Assembly: GCA_050733695.1 (NCBI GenBank)
Contig: JBOHTO010000012.1
Span: 1 to 38,221, forward strand
Direction of reading: 5' to 3'
Source of the DNA: JBOHTO01 sp050733695
Lineage (GTDB): Bacteria > Gemmatimonadota > Gemmatimonadetes > Gemmatimonadales > Gemmatimonadaceae
Length of the DNA stretch: 38,221 nucleotides
Each line of letters opens with the position of its first letter. The first letter of the stretch is position 1. The position numbers and the translations under genes were made by a program. This document shows, one piece after another, positions 7,283 through 15,501 of the stretch. The notes below the pieces were generated by a model, which was not told the origin of the DNA, made no database searches, and was given only the letters and a program-made list of their open reading frames with translations.

Positions 7283-7900
7283 CTAGCCATCGCTCGCACC
7301 GCTCGCCGGGTCAGGGCGAGCACGTTCTCCATGGCCTGCGGCTGGACGCCCGTGGAGAGACCAGTCTCCGCCTGCGAGCAGCTCCTGCGCGTCGCCTCCG
7401 GCAAGCCCCATCTCGGCCACGCCCTCACTGTCGTCGGGCAGATCTCGGCCCTCGACCATTCTCGCGAGCATCAGGTAACCGGCGGCTGAGACCGCGCTCA
7501 GGAGAGTGAAAGGACCGATTATTGTGGCAGTGAGTGGCCACACGCTGGCGTCCTGTCTGACACTCGCTAACCCCACAGCAACCAGGGCAGCCGGAAACAG
7601 GCTCAGCAACACACCACCCACCGCCCCCCAGGCGGTGAATCGGGGAAGCGACAACTCACCGAATCTGCGACCGCGCCCTGCAATCCCAAGCACTATCGAA
7701 AAGAACACACCACCAAAGAAGCCAGGTATCGCCAGCGCCGGCAGCGGGGCATCAAAGACCTTGAAGAAGGAATCCCACCACGGGAGATCGGGCAGGAGCT
7801 TGCTGGTCACCCCTATCAGCACACCCACGACCGCCCATCCGGCCGCCCAGGTCAGGCCCATTCCGACCACACCGCGGACGCGTCTCGGCCACTTCTTCAT
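7283..7900 (-). CDS. integral membrane protein of unknown function
   Basis: 205 residues with four hydrophobic segments: WAAGWAVVGVLIGVT, LAIPGFFGGVFFSIVLGIAG, FTAWGAVGGVLLSLFPAALVAVGLA (split in two when modelled) and IIGPFTLLSAVSAAGYLMLA. The N-terminus is basic (MKKWPRRVRG). GGGAGGCAGCA precedes the ATG at a good distance. The final 45 residues are hydrophilic. No enzymatic motif is visible and I do not recognise a named family. A palindromic site at 8022-8041 lies about 120 bp upstream; a near-identical site precedes another small membrane protein gene at 8969. Confidence 0.7.
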   Translation of the reverse strand: MKKWPRRVRGVVGMGLTWAAGWAVVGVLIGVTSKLLPDLPWWDSFFKVFDAPLPALAIPGFFGGVFFSIVLGIAGRGRRFGELSLPRFTAWGAVGGVLLSLFPAALVAVGLASVRQDASVWPLTATIIGPFTLLSAVSAAGYLMLARMVEGRDLPDDSEGVAEMGLAGGDAQELLAGGDWSLHGRPAAGHGERARPDPASGASDG

Positions 7901-8021
7901 TGCTGCCTCCCTGTGAACCCGGATCTTCTATCAGCGATGCTGCGATCAGGTCTCCGTCACCTGAACCGACCATTGGAGACCTCCGGCACGGCCAGACCGT
8001 GAGTTCGGCCGAGGAGCATCA

Positions 8022-8041
8022 GGTACTTTATGATACAAAGT
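8022..8041. promoter_or_regulatory. palindromic operator candidate ACTTT-N7-AAAGT, site 1
   Basis: ACTTT at 8025-8029 and AAAGT at 8037-8041 form an inverted repeat with a 7-nt spacer. Read on the minus strand it is GACTTTGTATCATAAAGTAC, agreeing at 16 of 20 positions with the site at 8905-8924. It lies in the divergent spacer 7901-8227, which holds no gene, between two membrane protein genes. Confidence 0.5.
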
Positions 8042-8227
8042 CGGTGTGTTCTTGGCAAGCCGCCTGGCGGAGGTTCTCGAATCTCTTGCAGGAAACGACA
8101 TCCGTAGTTCTAATCACGGCGCTGGCTCGTTCGCCTAGCCGCGCGATGCAGGAAACCGGATACCAGTGCTCGGGTTCCCGATCCGGGCAATGGATCGCTG
8201 ACTCCACCACCAACGTCGGAGCACGCC

Positions 8228-8641
8228 GTGAATCCCGTCGTCCGAAATATCCTCGCCGTCGTGGTAGGCTTTGTCGTCGGAAGCCTCGTCAACATGGGCT
8301 TGATTCTGGTATCCGGCAGCATCATCGCCCCGCCAGCGGGAGCCGACGTCACGACGATGGAGGGGCTGAAAGCCTCGATTCAGTTGTTCGAGCCGAAGCA
8401 CTTTCTCTTTCCGTTCCTCGCACACGCGCTGGGCACACTCGTTGGTGCGAGCATCGCCGCGTCGATGGCCATCAGCCGCAAGCGCCAGCTCGCCCTCGTC
8501 ATCGGCGTGCTCTTCCTGGCGGGTGGGGTGGCGAATGTGTTCATGCTGCCGTCGCCGATGTGGTTCAACGCGGTGGACCTGCTTGGCGCGTATCTGCCCA
8601 TGGCGTGGCTCGGCGGGAAGCTCGGCGCGCGCAACGCCTAG
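8228..8641 (+). CDS. small integral membrane protein of unknown function
   Basis: 137 residues, GTG start with a weak CGGAG upstream. Four predicted membrane helices: ILAVVVGFVVGSLVNMGLILV (residues 8-28), FLFPFLAHALGTLVGASIAA (58-78), LALVIGVLFLAGGVANVFML (86-106) and VDLLGAYLPMAWLGGKL (115-131). The layout resembles a widespread uncharacterised family of four-helix membrane proteins in Bacteroidota and Gemmatimonadota. A His in the second helix region (FLAHALG) is the only notable polar intramembrane residue. Function unknown. Confidence 0.75.
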   Translation: MNPVVRNILAVVVGFVVGSLVNMGLILVSGSIIAPPAGADVTTMEGLKASIQLFEPKHFLFPFLAHALGTLVGASIAASMAISRKRQLALVIGVLFLAGGVANVFMLPSPMWFNAVDLLGAYLPMAWLGGKLGARNA

Positions 8642-8904
8642 CCGGTATCGAAATGTCGGGATCCCCGGGCCGTCGCCTTGCGATTGCATGACGACTGTTG
8701 GTGCAGACGCGCACGCTATTGGAAGCGGCCGCTCCGCGGCCGCACTGTTGGAGCGCTCGCAGCACAACCCGACGTTGGCCGGATCAAACATCTATCAGGC
8801 ACCTCCGACGCTGGTGCCGATATCGATTTGACGGGCGCTATGATCCGCGCCCAACCGCTTCGCCAGCGTCCAGGCCGCCAGCTATGCTGTACCGGCTCTT
8901 GCGT
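8642..8904. other. non-coding spacer with two strong hairpins
   Basis: No gene recognised. GCGGCCGC at 8725-8732 pairs with GCGGCCGC at 8736-8743 (loop TCC), and GGCACC at 8795-8800 pairs with GGTGCC at 8810-8815. The first could terminate the upstream gene, though no T-tract follows. Confidence 0.4.
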
Positions 8905-8924
8905 GGCTTTGTGAAATAAAGTAC
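8905..8924. promoter_or_regulatory. palindromic operator candidate, site 2, overlapping a promoter
   Basis: GGCTTTGTGAAATAAAGTAC contains CTTT-N7-AAAG and shares CTTTGT-N3-ATAAAGTAC with the minus strand of site 1. A possible promoter overlaps it: TTGCGT at about 8899, 17-bp spacer, TACATT at about 8922. The gene it would control starts at 8969. Confidence 0.5.
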
Positions 8925-8968
8925 ATTGCAGTCCGACCCCCTTCCCCCTACACAGCCCGGGACGAACG

Positions 8969-9574
8969 ATGAACACGGACATGCACGGCGGCAAGACAAT
9001 GGCAACGAACACGGAGAACGATGGCGGACAGCGCGGGAGTCGCTGGCGCGTGGCGGCGTGGGCGGTCGCAGCGCTCATCCTGCTGGCGCCCCTGGTCGCT
9101 ATGCAGTTCAGCGATGAACTCAACTGGACTGCGAGCGATTTCGTCTTCGCCGGCGCCCTCCTGTTCGGCTCACTCGGCATCTGCGAGCTAGTTGCGCGGA
9201 AAACGCGCGATACCTTGTACCGGTACGCCGTCGGCGTCGCGGTCGCGGCGGCATTCCTCCTCATGTGGGGGAACGGCGCCGTGGGCATCACCGACAGCGA
9301 CGCCGACGGAATGTACGTCGGGGTGCTCGCCGTCGGATTCATCGGTGCCTTCCTCGCGCGCTTCCGACCCAGGGGGATGGCCCTCGCGATGTTCGCGACG
9401 GCGCTCGCGATGGTGTCGGTCAGCGTGATCGCGCTGGTCGCCGGTATCGTCCCCGCCTACAACTCCGCGTTCGAGATCCTGGGCATTACCGGGTTCTACG
9501 TCACGCTGTTCGTGGGATCGGCCCTGCTGTTTCGGGAAGCGGCGCGTGGGGGACCCGAACGGGGCGCGGTATAA
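8969..9574 (+). CDS. multi-pass membrane protein of unknown function
   Basis: 201 residues. After a hydrophilic N-terminus there are about six helices: WAVAALILLAPLVAMQF, FVFAGALLFGSLGICEL, YAVGVAVAAAFLLMWGNGAV, MYVGVLAVGFIGAFLARF, MALAMFATALAMVSVSVIAL and ILGITGFYVTLFVGSALLF. An acidic loop (GITDSDADGM) after the third helix is notable. The ATG at 8969 and a second ATG at 8999 are both possible starts; neither has a strong ribosome binding site. Uncharacterised membrane proteins of this appearance are common in Gemmatimonadota and Bacteroidota. It faces the ArsR gene tail to tail. Confidence 0.75.
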   Translation: MNTDMHGGKTMATNTENDGGQRGSRWRVAAWAVAALILLAPLVAMQFSDELNWTASDFVFAGALLFGSLGICELVARKTRDTLYRYAVGVAVAAAFLLMWGNGAVGITDSDADGMYVGVLAVGFIGAFLARFRPRGMALAMFATALAMVSVSVIALVAGIVPAYNSAFEILGITGFYVTLFVGSALLFREAARGGPERGAV

Positions 9575-9714
9575 CCCCCGCCACCGCACCCGACAAGGGG
9601 CTCCAACTCCGCGATTCTGCGGCGCCAGCCGCCCAAACGTGCCTCCTCGCCCTCCCGCCGCCCCGCCAGCCCTTCGCGGATGAGCGGCCATCTGGTTAGT
9701 GGTATGGGCGTTTG

Positions 9715-10062
9715 TCACTGATCTTCGACGAACAGCTTCAAGCGGTTGGCCGCCTCGTCCCACTGCGCGGCAATCTGATCGAGGTAGCGTCTGGCCTTTT
9801 CCAGGCGCTTCAGATCCAGCTCCCAGACCCGCTCGCGCCCGCGGCGGGCGTTGCGCACGAGGCCCGCGTCACCGAGGGCGTAGAGGTGCCGCGTGATCGC
9901 CTGGCGCGTCACCCCCGTGCCCTCACTGAGATGCGAAATCGAGAGCGGTCCGTCGACGGACAGGCGCCCGAGAAGGCGAAGCCGTGTTGCGTCTCCCAGG
10001 GCCGCGAACACCGGTACGGCTTCGGTCACCTTCAGAGCCGCCGCGCCGCGGCTACGAGACAT
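9715..10062 (-). CDS. ArsR/SmtB-family transcriptional repressor
   Basis: 115 residues forming the compact winged helix of ArsR regulators: FAALGDATRLRLLGRLS (helices 1-2), SISHLSEGTGVTRQAITRHLYAL (recognition helix), GLVRNARRGRERVWEL (wing). No Cys or His cluster for metal is present, so it belongs to the metal-independent type usually encoded beside AHSA1/SRPBCC proteins. It overlaps the upstream AHSA1 gene by 11 nt, implying translational coupling. Two inverted repeats overlapping the operon promoter (10577-10638) are the likely autoregulatory operators. Confidence 0.9.
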   Translation of the reverse strand: MSRSRGAAALKVTEAVPVFAALGDATRLRLLGRLSVDGPLSISHLSEGTGVTRQAITRHLYALGDAGLVRNARRGRERVWELDLKRLEKARRYLDQIAAQWDEAANRLKLFVEDQ

Positions 10063-10531
10063 GTCGCGCGAGGTTCTTGATCTGCCCGGCCCAACCCTGG
10101 TCGTTCATGCGGAACGCCTCGGCCCGGCGCGCGAGCGGGATCCGATCAAACCCGGACTCGACAATCGTGACGGCGGTGCCACCCTCTGTTTCCTGGAGTA
10201 TGAACTCGACCAGGGTGGTGGGCTCGGCCGAGTAGTCCGCCGCAGGGTCGATCGCGTAAGGGTGCCAGCGATACGAGAAATACCGCTCGGGCTCGATCCG
10301 CTCGACCAGCATCTCCACCGTTACGTGCTCGTAGCCCGGATGGGTGACCCTCCCTCGAATCGTCTCGCCCTCGGCAAATTCGCCCTCGAGGTTCATCCGG
10401 AACCACGCTCCAAACTGTTCTGCATTCGTGATCGCGCTCCACACGCGCGATGGCGAGGCGTGAAGCACGACCCTCTTTTCGATGCGGTCAGTGCTCGGCC
10501 TGTCCTGAGCTTCCGTGGCTGTGACTGTCAT
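10052..10531 (-). CDS. AHSA1/SRPBCC-domain protein
   Basis: 159 residues of the START-like AHSA1 family: RIEKRVVLHASPSRVWSAIT (strand 1 and helix), FGAWFRMNLEGEFAEGETIRG, the central IEPERYFSYRWHPYAID, TTLVEFILQETEGGTAVTIVESGFDRIP and the long C-terminal helix MNDQGWAGQIKNLARHV (quoted in parts). The fold makes a hydrophobic cavity; ligands are unknown for most members. The start at 10531 is chosen because GGGGGAGA lies just upstream; longer in-frame extensions run through the promoter and operators. First gene of an operon with the ArsR repressor. Confidence 0.9.
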   Translation of the reverse strand: MTVTATEAQDRPSTDRIEKRVVLHASPSRVWSAITNAEQFGAWFRMNLEGEFAEGETIRGRVTHPGYEHVTVEMLVERIEPERYFSYRWHPYAIDPAADYSAEPTTLVEFILQETEGGTAVTIVESGFDRIPLARRAEAFRMNDQGWAGQIKNLARHVS

Positions 10532-10576
10532 GGCTTGATTTCTCCCCCGTAAAGGTCCGCAACGGACTTGGCGTTC

Positions 10577-10638
10577 ATGCAACGTCCATGTTGCATATGA
10601 TAACACGGGCCCGGGGTATATGCAACAATACTGTTGCG
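10577..10638 (-). promoter_or_regulatory. promoter with two ArsR-type operators
   Basis: On the minus strand TTGCAT (10625-10620), a 17-bp spacer and TATCAT (10602-10597) make a good promoter for the AHSA1-arsR operon. Two inverted repeats of the same sequence flank it: ATGCAAC-N6-GTTGCAT at 10577-10596, covering the start site, and TGCAAC-N6-GTTGCG at 10621-10638, covering the -35 box. Centres are 43 bp apart, about four helical turns. This is the expected layout for ArsR autorepression. Confidence 0.8.
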
Positions 10639-10900
10639 CGTTCAGCCTGCCCCTTGCTGGCTGGCCGCCGATCAACCTGTACCTGGAGCGTCACGCGCGG
10701 GACACCGCCGAACGACCTTGTGACCGGCCAGCGCTGCTGGCTCTCAACATGCTGATGCTCCGGGCTCGCATCAGGCTGTTGCGGCTCATACCGGGACCCC
10801 GGGGGGGGGGGGACGCGGCGGTGAAGCGACGGTCGGAATCGGCCTGACCCGAGTCCGCCACTCTCGACATCCACACCACCACTCACCCGAGAATGCCCAC
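10639..10900. other. spacer without recognised gene, with a 12-G run
   Basis: A 75-codon open frame (10620-10847, plus) exists but has no recognised family or ribosome binding site. A run of 12 G at 10801-10812 follows four C and is a likely site of length error or variation. A promoter for the DinB gene must lie here but I cannot place it. Confidence 0.4.
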
Positions 10901-11389
10901 ATGACCATCGCCGAAACGCTGCTGCCGGAGTTCGATCAGGAAATGGCCACCACACGGAAGCTGCTCGAGCGCGTGCCGAGCGAGAAGGGAGCGTGGAAGC
11001 CGCATCCGAAATCGTTCGCACTGGGTCACCTCGCGCAGCTCGTGGCAACGATGCCCGGTTGGCTCACGAACGCGCTGCAGGAGACCGAGCTCGATCTGGC
11101 CGGTCCTTCCGGATACAGCCTCGAGACGACGGAGACGCTGCTCACGGAGTTCGACAAGTGTGTTCGCGAGGCACGCTCTGCGATCTCCTCGGCAACGGAC
11201 GCCGACTTCACGGTGTCCTGGTCGCTCAGGATGGGAGACCGGGTCCTCTTCACCGCCCCGCGCGCTGCGGTAGTGCGCAATCACATCAATCATCTCATCC
11301 ATCACCGGGGCCAGCTCAGCGTGTATCTCCGACTGAACGACGTGCCGCTGCCGTCCATCTACGGTCCTACGGCCGACGAGCCGTGGTGA
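10901..11389 (+). CDS. DinB-family (DUF664-like) protein
   Basis: 162 residues with the four-helix-bundle DinB pattern: LLPEFDQEMATTRKLLERVP (helix 1), WKPHPKSFALGHLAQLVATMPGWL (His of GHLA in helix 2) and the third His group NHINHLIHHRGQLSVYLRLNDVPLPSIYGPTADEP (quoted in parts). The metal-binding His residues typical of the family (one in GHLA, two in NHLIHHRG) are present. Family members are metal-dependent thiol transferases or stress-induced proteins of unknown substrate. Only weak Shine-Dalgarno sequence precedes the ATG. The 3' end of this gene is duplicated just downstream (11447-11482). Confidence 0.9.
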   Translation: MTIAETLLPEFDQEMATTRKLLERVPSEKGAWKPHPKSFALGHLAQLVATMPGWLTNALQETELDLAGPSGYSLETTETLLTEFDKCVREARSAISSATDADFTVSWSLRMGDRVLFTAPRAAVVRNHINHLIHHRGQLSVYLRLNDVPLPSIYGPTADEPW

Positions 11390-11482
11390 GAATCGCAGCG
11401 ACAGATGCGTTCCGCCCACCGTAACGAGTGTCTGTGGATCAGTCCTCGACGAGCCGTGGTGAGAATCGCAGCGACCGATGCG
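11374..11482 (+). repeat. 36-bp direct duplication of the DinB gene tail
   Basis: Positions 11374-11409 (the last codons ADEPW, the stop and following bases) recur at 11447-11482 with a single mismatch, 73 bp later. The second copy is not part of a gene. It looks like a small local duplication or an insertion scar. Confidence 0.85.
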
Positions 11483-11822
11483 CAAGAGATTACGGTTGTT
11501 CCGCGGCCAGGCGCGGGGCGGTCCTGTCGGCTCGTCCCGCCAGGACCCGCATGACAATCCGCCTCGACACGCGGCCGCGGCAATGTGAACCGCCTCACGG
11601 CTTCCATGCTTTTCGTGAGAGGTGCAGTGAAGGGCAGCAGCACGATCGTCATGGTCGACTTCCTACGTAACAACATCGCACGCACTACGCAGAACGTCGT
11701 ATTCTCGCGCGTCCTGCGCCGCGTAGTTTGGCTTCCGTCGGCTTCAGCTCCAACTGCTGTCGCGCGACCGCAGCATGCTCCGATGCATGCTGCGCATGCG
11801 GACGCCATATGCGGAGGTGGTC
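11483..11822. other. spacer without recognised gene
   Basis: A long plus-strand frame from 11585 runs through here and then shadows the outer-membrane-type gene in another frame. Its early part has a hydrophobic stretch but no recognised family. I see no terminator. The last 20 bases carry the ribosome binding site GGAGGTGG for the gene at 11823. Confidence 0.4.
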
Positions 11823-12428
11823 ATGTCATCGCACACTCTGTCTCGCTCGCCCGATTCGATCCGTTTGCTGCGTTTGCCCCTCGCAGCGCGGGTGCGGCTG
11901 CGCCGTCTGAGCTGCCTCGCAGTGCTGAGTGCCGCCTTCGCCGGCGAGGCACTGGCCCAGGCGGATACCGGCCCGGCGGACAGGATTCCCCCACCGGCTG
12001 CACGCGCCAGTCTCGCCGGTCCGCGCTTCGGAGTCACCTTCCTCAGCGGTGGGATCGTGGATTATCTGCTGGTCGAGCACGAGATCGATGTGTCGCCGAT
12101 CATCACGCAGTTCGGCTGGCAGTTCGAACGACAGTTCTACGGCACAGCGGGCGGACCGACTGCGGTCACCGAGTGGGTGCTGCTGGTCGGCGGGCTGGAG
12201 CAGGGAATTGTCCTGCCGAGCCTGAGCTGGCTGGTAGGGCTGCGGACGGCGGGCGGCATCGAATTCGGGGTAGGCCCGAATGTCACGCCTGCCGGCACCG
12301 CCCTCGCCATCGCCGGTGGCTTCACGATGCGGGCGGGCGCACTGAATCTCCCGTTCAATCTGGCGGTGGTGCCGTCCAGCAGTGGCGTTCGCATCAGTGT
12401 GCTGAGCGGGTTCACCATGCGGCGGTGA
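11823..12428 (+). CDS. predicted secreted outer-membrane-type protein
   Basis: 201 residues. An unusually long N-region precedes a signal peptide hydrophobic core (SCLAVLSAAFAGEALAQA, cleavage expected after AQA near residue 45). The mature part is rich in alternating hydrophobic and glycine residues (FGVTFLSGGIVDYLLVEHEID, VTEWVLLVGGLEQGIVLPSL, GGFTMRAGALNLPFNLAVV, quoted in parts) and ends with a basic GFTMRR, suggesting beta-strands of a small barrel. GGAGGTGGTC directly precedes the ATG at 11823, which is preferred over the ATG at 11775. No named family recognised. Confidence 0.65.
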   Translation: MSSHTLSRSPDSIRLLRLPLAARVRLRRLSCLAVLSAAFAGEALAQADTGPADRIPPPAARASLAGPRFGVTFLSGGIVDYLLVEHEIDVSPIITQFGWQFERQFYGTAGGPTAVTEWVLLVGGLEQGIVLPSLSWLVGLRTAGGIEFGVGPNVTPAGTALAIAGGFTMRAGALNLPFNLAVVPSSSGVRISVLSGFTMRR

Positions 12429-12498
12429 GGGTGGCGGGCCAGGCTGCCGGGTGAGCAGGGCGTTCGCTGGTACAGGACAACGACCATGTCCAACGCCC

Positions 12499-15399
12499 TC
12501 ACCACCCTGCCCCAGACCACACAAACCTCGGCAACGATCCAACCACATCTCTGCGCCGGAGATCATCTCCGTCCGGGACAACGACCGCCACCCACGGCGC
12601 GCCCCTCGAACGCAGCGCGCCCTTCCACACCACGCTCCCAACGCTCCCCGCGCGCAATGTGATCTCCTTGACGCCCTCCTTCACGTCGAGATTATCGGCG
12701 CGGAGCGCGAACGTGTGAGTGCCCTCCCCGGTAGCCGTCAGCCTGATGCTGACCTCGCCATTCACGCCCGTCTCGCCCTCGATCGCGAAATCGAGCGCGC
12801 GCACGGGGCGCAGATCCACCTGGTAGCTGCCTCCTGGCAGAACAGCGATGCTCGTCCGTCGCCCCCCTGAGCGCACGTCGTAGCTGCCTCCAGTCACGAG
12901 AGCGCGAAACGCACCGGCAGCGTCGGACTCGATCGTCACCACACGACCCGTCGCGGTCTCGACGAGTTCCACCTCCTGCGCAGCGCCCGGCGCGATGCGC
13001 CCTTCAACCAGCGCGGGGCCGGCGATATCCTGCATCAGCCAGAGCCACCGACTCGTGGAGTGCACCCACACTTCCTTGAAGACGTACGTGTTCTGCGACG
13101 GCCAGTACGGCACGTCGGTGATGCCGCGGCTCTGCATCCCGACCGGCAGCGAGCCGACGATGTCGCCCGACGACACGCTGTATTGCTGCGCCCAGTCGTA
13201 CCCCTCGCCGTACATCGTGCTCTGCACGAACGGATTGCGCCCCACGATCCACTGTGCCTGCTTCTGCGCCAGGTCGGCTGCGGCAAGGTCGCGGCGAAGA
13301 TGCGCGGCCGCAGCGAGCGCCTTCGCCTGCGACAGCAGCACGCCGTAGTTGCCTCTGCGCGCGAACCATACGGGGAATGCCCTCAGATAGTAGCCGCCGC
13401 CCATCGGCATGCCCTCGAGCACCTGCGCGCGAAACGACTCGGCGGTTGCCTGATACCGGTCCAGCAGCGGGGAGAGCTCGAGATACTCGCTGTCGTGGTA
13501 CACGTACGCTGGCAGCACACCGTACGGCTCCGTCGCACGCGCGCTCACCTTCTGGTACTCGGAGTAGAGCGCCACCACCGAATACCATTCGATCCAGTCC
13601 TCGTGATCCGGGAAGGCAGCGGCCAGCCGAGCCATGGCAACGATGGGCGCCTGATCGTTGCCGCGATGGAACTGATGGAAGATGGTATCCCTGTCAGGGC
13701 CGGTGTAGAAGAATCCGGCGAGCGGGAACTCACTTCCCACGTAGCTCTTCTGCTGCGAGTCGACGATCACCTGCGCCAGCTCGATCGCCTTGTCCGCGTA
13801 CCGTTCGTTGCCGGTCGCGTCGTACAGTTCGAGCGAGGCGAGAATGCCGATACCCGCCAACTCGATGGGAGTGGCCGCGAACGCGGGCGTGCTCCACGTC
13901 TCCGGCCCCTCCGTTCCGGCGATGGCGTAGCGCCAGTCGTCTTCGGCGATTCGGAGACTTCGGGCGGCGAGTTCGGGATCGCTGTCCTTCAGTACGCGAT
14001 AGGCGATGGCCTCCGCTGCGGCCGCGATGTAGTTGACATTCGGATTGTTCAGCGCCTCGCGCGAACGGTCGTCGGCATCACCGATGATGCCGTTGGTCCA
14101 CAGATTGTTCCCCGCGAATCCAATGCGGTAGCCGCCGTCGAAGCGGACCTTCAGCACCCAGTCGAGCCCCCACTTCGCCTCATCGATCAACGCTTGCAAC
14201 AGTTCCGGATCGTCACCTCTCGCCTGCAGTCGCTCGGCCAGCGCGAACATGGCGTACGTCGCTTCCCCTGTGTTCACCAGACCCTGCGAGAGATCGCCGG
14301 CGTCGTGCCATCCGCCATTCATCACGATCTTCCTGTCGCCGAGCGTCGCCGTCCAGTCGAGGTGGCAGACACCGTGTGAGCCGGGCACCTCGAAGCCGCA
14401 CCGCTCGCCGGAGAAGAAGTTGAGCGCTTTCAGGATCGTCCCTCGCCACACGTTGTCATCGATGCGGAACGCGCGCGTGCGCGTGTCGCCGGCCTGGATC
14501 ACGTAGCTGCCCGGCGTGCGCACTTCGGAGAAGTCCAGCTTCTGAAACCGGCCCAGACGCGTCGTCACCGTCTGCACCGGGCCCGTGAGAACCACTTCGG
14601 CGGCACCATTGTCGTCGAGGCGGATCAGTTCGAAATCGCGCGCGGTGAGATCGCTCGCGAGCGCGGTCTTCGAAGAGCCGAGCTGATAGCCGGTGTGGCT
14701 GAAGGAGATCCTGCCCGGAGCGACGTCCCAGCCTTCGTAGTGGTCCGGCTCGACTCGCTGAAGTGCGAGCCTGCCTATCTCGAAGGCGACGCGGTCGCCG
14801 GGGCGGGCCAGCAGCTTGTTCACCCAGTAGCCGATCTCGATCATTGTAACGCTGTCTCGCGCGAGCGGCGCGATCTCCCATACGACGTGCTGCCACCTGT
14901 TGTTCTGCAGCGTGACGTAGTGGATTCCTTCGCGGTAGTAGACGTCGGGCACCTTGTCCCTGCCGTCGTTGTGCAGAACGATCTGGAGCGGGAGCATGGG
15001 AAAGCCGGACAGCTCCGGACGGATCCACAACGAGAGCCGGTTGAAGCCGCTCCAGTCTTCGCCGGGGAATAGACGCCTGAGGTTGATCGACGACAGGCCG
15101 TTGCGCGTGGGTGCTGGTTCGTCGTGGAACATCTGCATGTCGACGCGGAGGACGCGCATCCCTGCGGGTCCGGTATCCGCTGGAAACGTCAGCTCGCCCG
15201 TCCCCTGAAAGACCCAGTTGCTCGAATCTGTCATGTCATCGAGCACGCGACTGTCCAGCACTTCCTTCTTCAGCCAGCCGAATTCAGCCGAGTTATCGAA
15301 GTCGATCGGCATGGGGACGGCAGGCGTCTGGCCCGCGACTGCCGTGGGCAGTCCCAGCGCGAGGCATAGCCAGAAGCCCGTACTGGCGTTCATTGTCAT
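12499..15399 (-). CDS. secreted glycoside hydrolase family 9 (cellulase-like) protein
   Basis: 966 residues. A signal peptide (FWLCLALGLPTAVAGQ) is followed by a roughly 200-residue beta-sandwich region resembling a carbohydrate-binding module, an Ig-like CelD_N domain (about 215-310), then the GH9 (alpha/alpha)6 barrel. The catalytic Asp motif is GGWHDAGDLSQG (Asp at about 366 and 369). The acid Glu is probably in TYVFKEVWVHSTSRWLW (Glu about 776), a variant of the usual NE motif; QWIVGRNPFVQS matches the GxNP signature. About 150 C-terminal residues form Ig/CarboxypepD-like domains. GH9 enzymes cleave beta-1,4-glucans or, in this divergent subgroup, other beta-glycans. The gene is divergent from a SusC-like receptor. 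Start at 15399 or 15393; no good ribosome binding site. Confidence 0.85.
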   Translation of the reverse strand: MTMNASTGFWLCLALGLPTAVAGQTPAVPMPIDFDNSAEFGWLKKEVLDSRVLDDMTDSSNWVFQGTGELTFPADTGPAGMRVLRVDMQMFHDEPAPTRNGLSSINLRRLFPGEDWSGFNRLSLWIRPELSGFPMLPLQIVLHNDGRDKVPDVYYREGIHYVTLQNNRWQHVVWEIAPLARDSVTMIEIGYWVNKLLARPGDRVAFEIGRLALQRVEPDHYEGWDVAPGRISFSHTGYQLGSSKTALASDLTARDFELIRLDDNGAAEVVLTGPVQTVTTRLGRFQKLDFSEVRTPGSYVIQAGDTRTRAFRIDDNVWRGTILKALNFFSGERCGFEVPGSHGVCHLDWTATLGDRKIVMNGGWHDAGDLSQGLVNTGEATYAMFALAERLQARGDDPELLQALIDEAKWGLDWVLKVRFDGGYRIGFAGNNLWTNGIIGDADDRSREALNNPNVNYIAAAAEAIAYRVLKDSDPELAARSLRIAEDDWRYAIAGTEGPETWSTPAFAATPIELAGIGILASLELYDATGNERYADKAIELAQVIVDSQQKSYVGSEFPLAGFFYTGPDRDTIFHQFHRGNDQAPIVAMARLAAAFPDHEDWIEWYSVVALYSEYQKVSARATEPYGVLPAYVYHDSEYLELSPLLDRYQATAESFRAQVLEGMPMGGGYYLRAFPVWFARRGNYGVLLSQAKALAAAAHLRRDLAAADLAQKQAQWIVGRNPFVQSTMYGEGYDWAQQYSVSSGDIVGSLPVGMQSRGITDVPYWPSQNTYVFKEVWVHSTSRWLWLMQDIAGPALVEGRIAPGAAQEVELVETATGRVVTIESDAAGAFRALVTGGSYDVRSGGRRTSIAVLPGGSYQVDLRPVRALDFAIEGETGVNGEVSIRLTATGEGTHTFALRADNLDVKEGVKEITLRAGSVGSVVWKGALRSRGAPWVAVVVPDGDDLRRRDVVGSLPRFVWSGAGW

Positions 15400-15501
15400 C
15401 GGTTGGAGAGTTGGGGGAGACGGCAGGCGTTCTCTTAATCCGGTTGCCCGCAACGTAGCATGATCAGAGCGGGCGGGACGACGCGACGCGGATAGCGGAT
15501 G

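Noticed and set aside
11585..12454. 289-codon plus-strand frame covering the outer-membrane-type gene
   Set aside because: The 11823-12428 frame has the ribosome binding site and signal peptide; this one becomes Arg/Gly/Ala-rich without domains where it overlaps.
13060..14379. Long plus-strand frame opposite the GH9 gene
   Set aside because: Antisense shadow; His/Arg-rich translation without domains.
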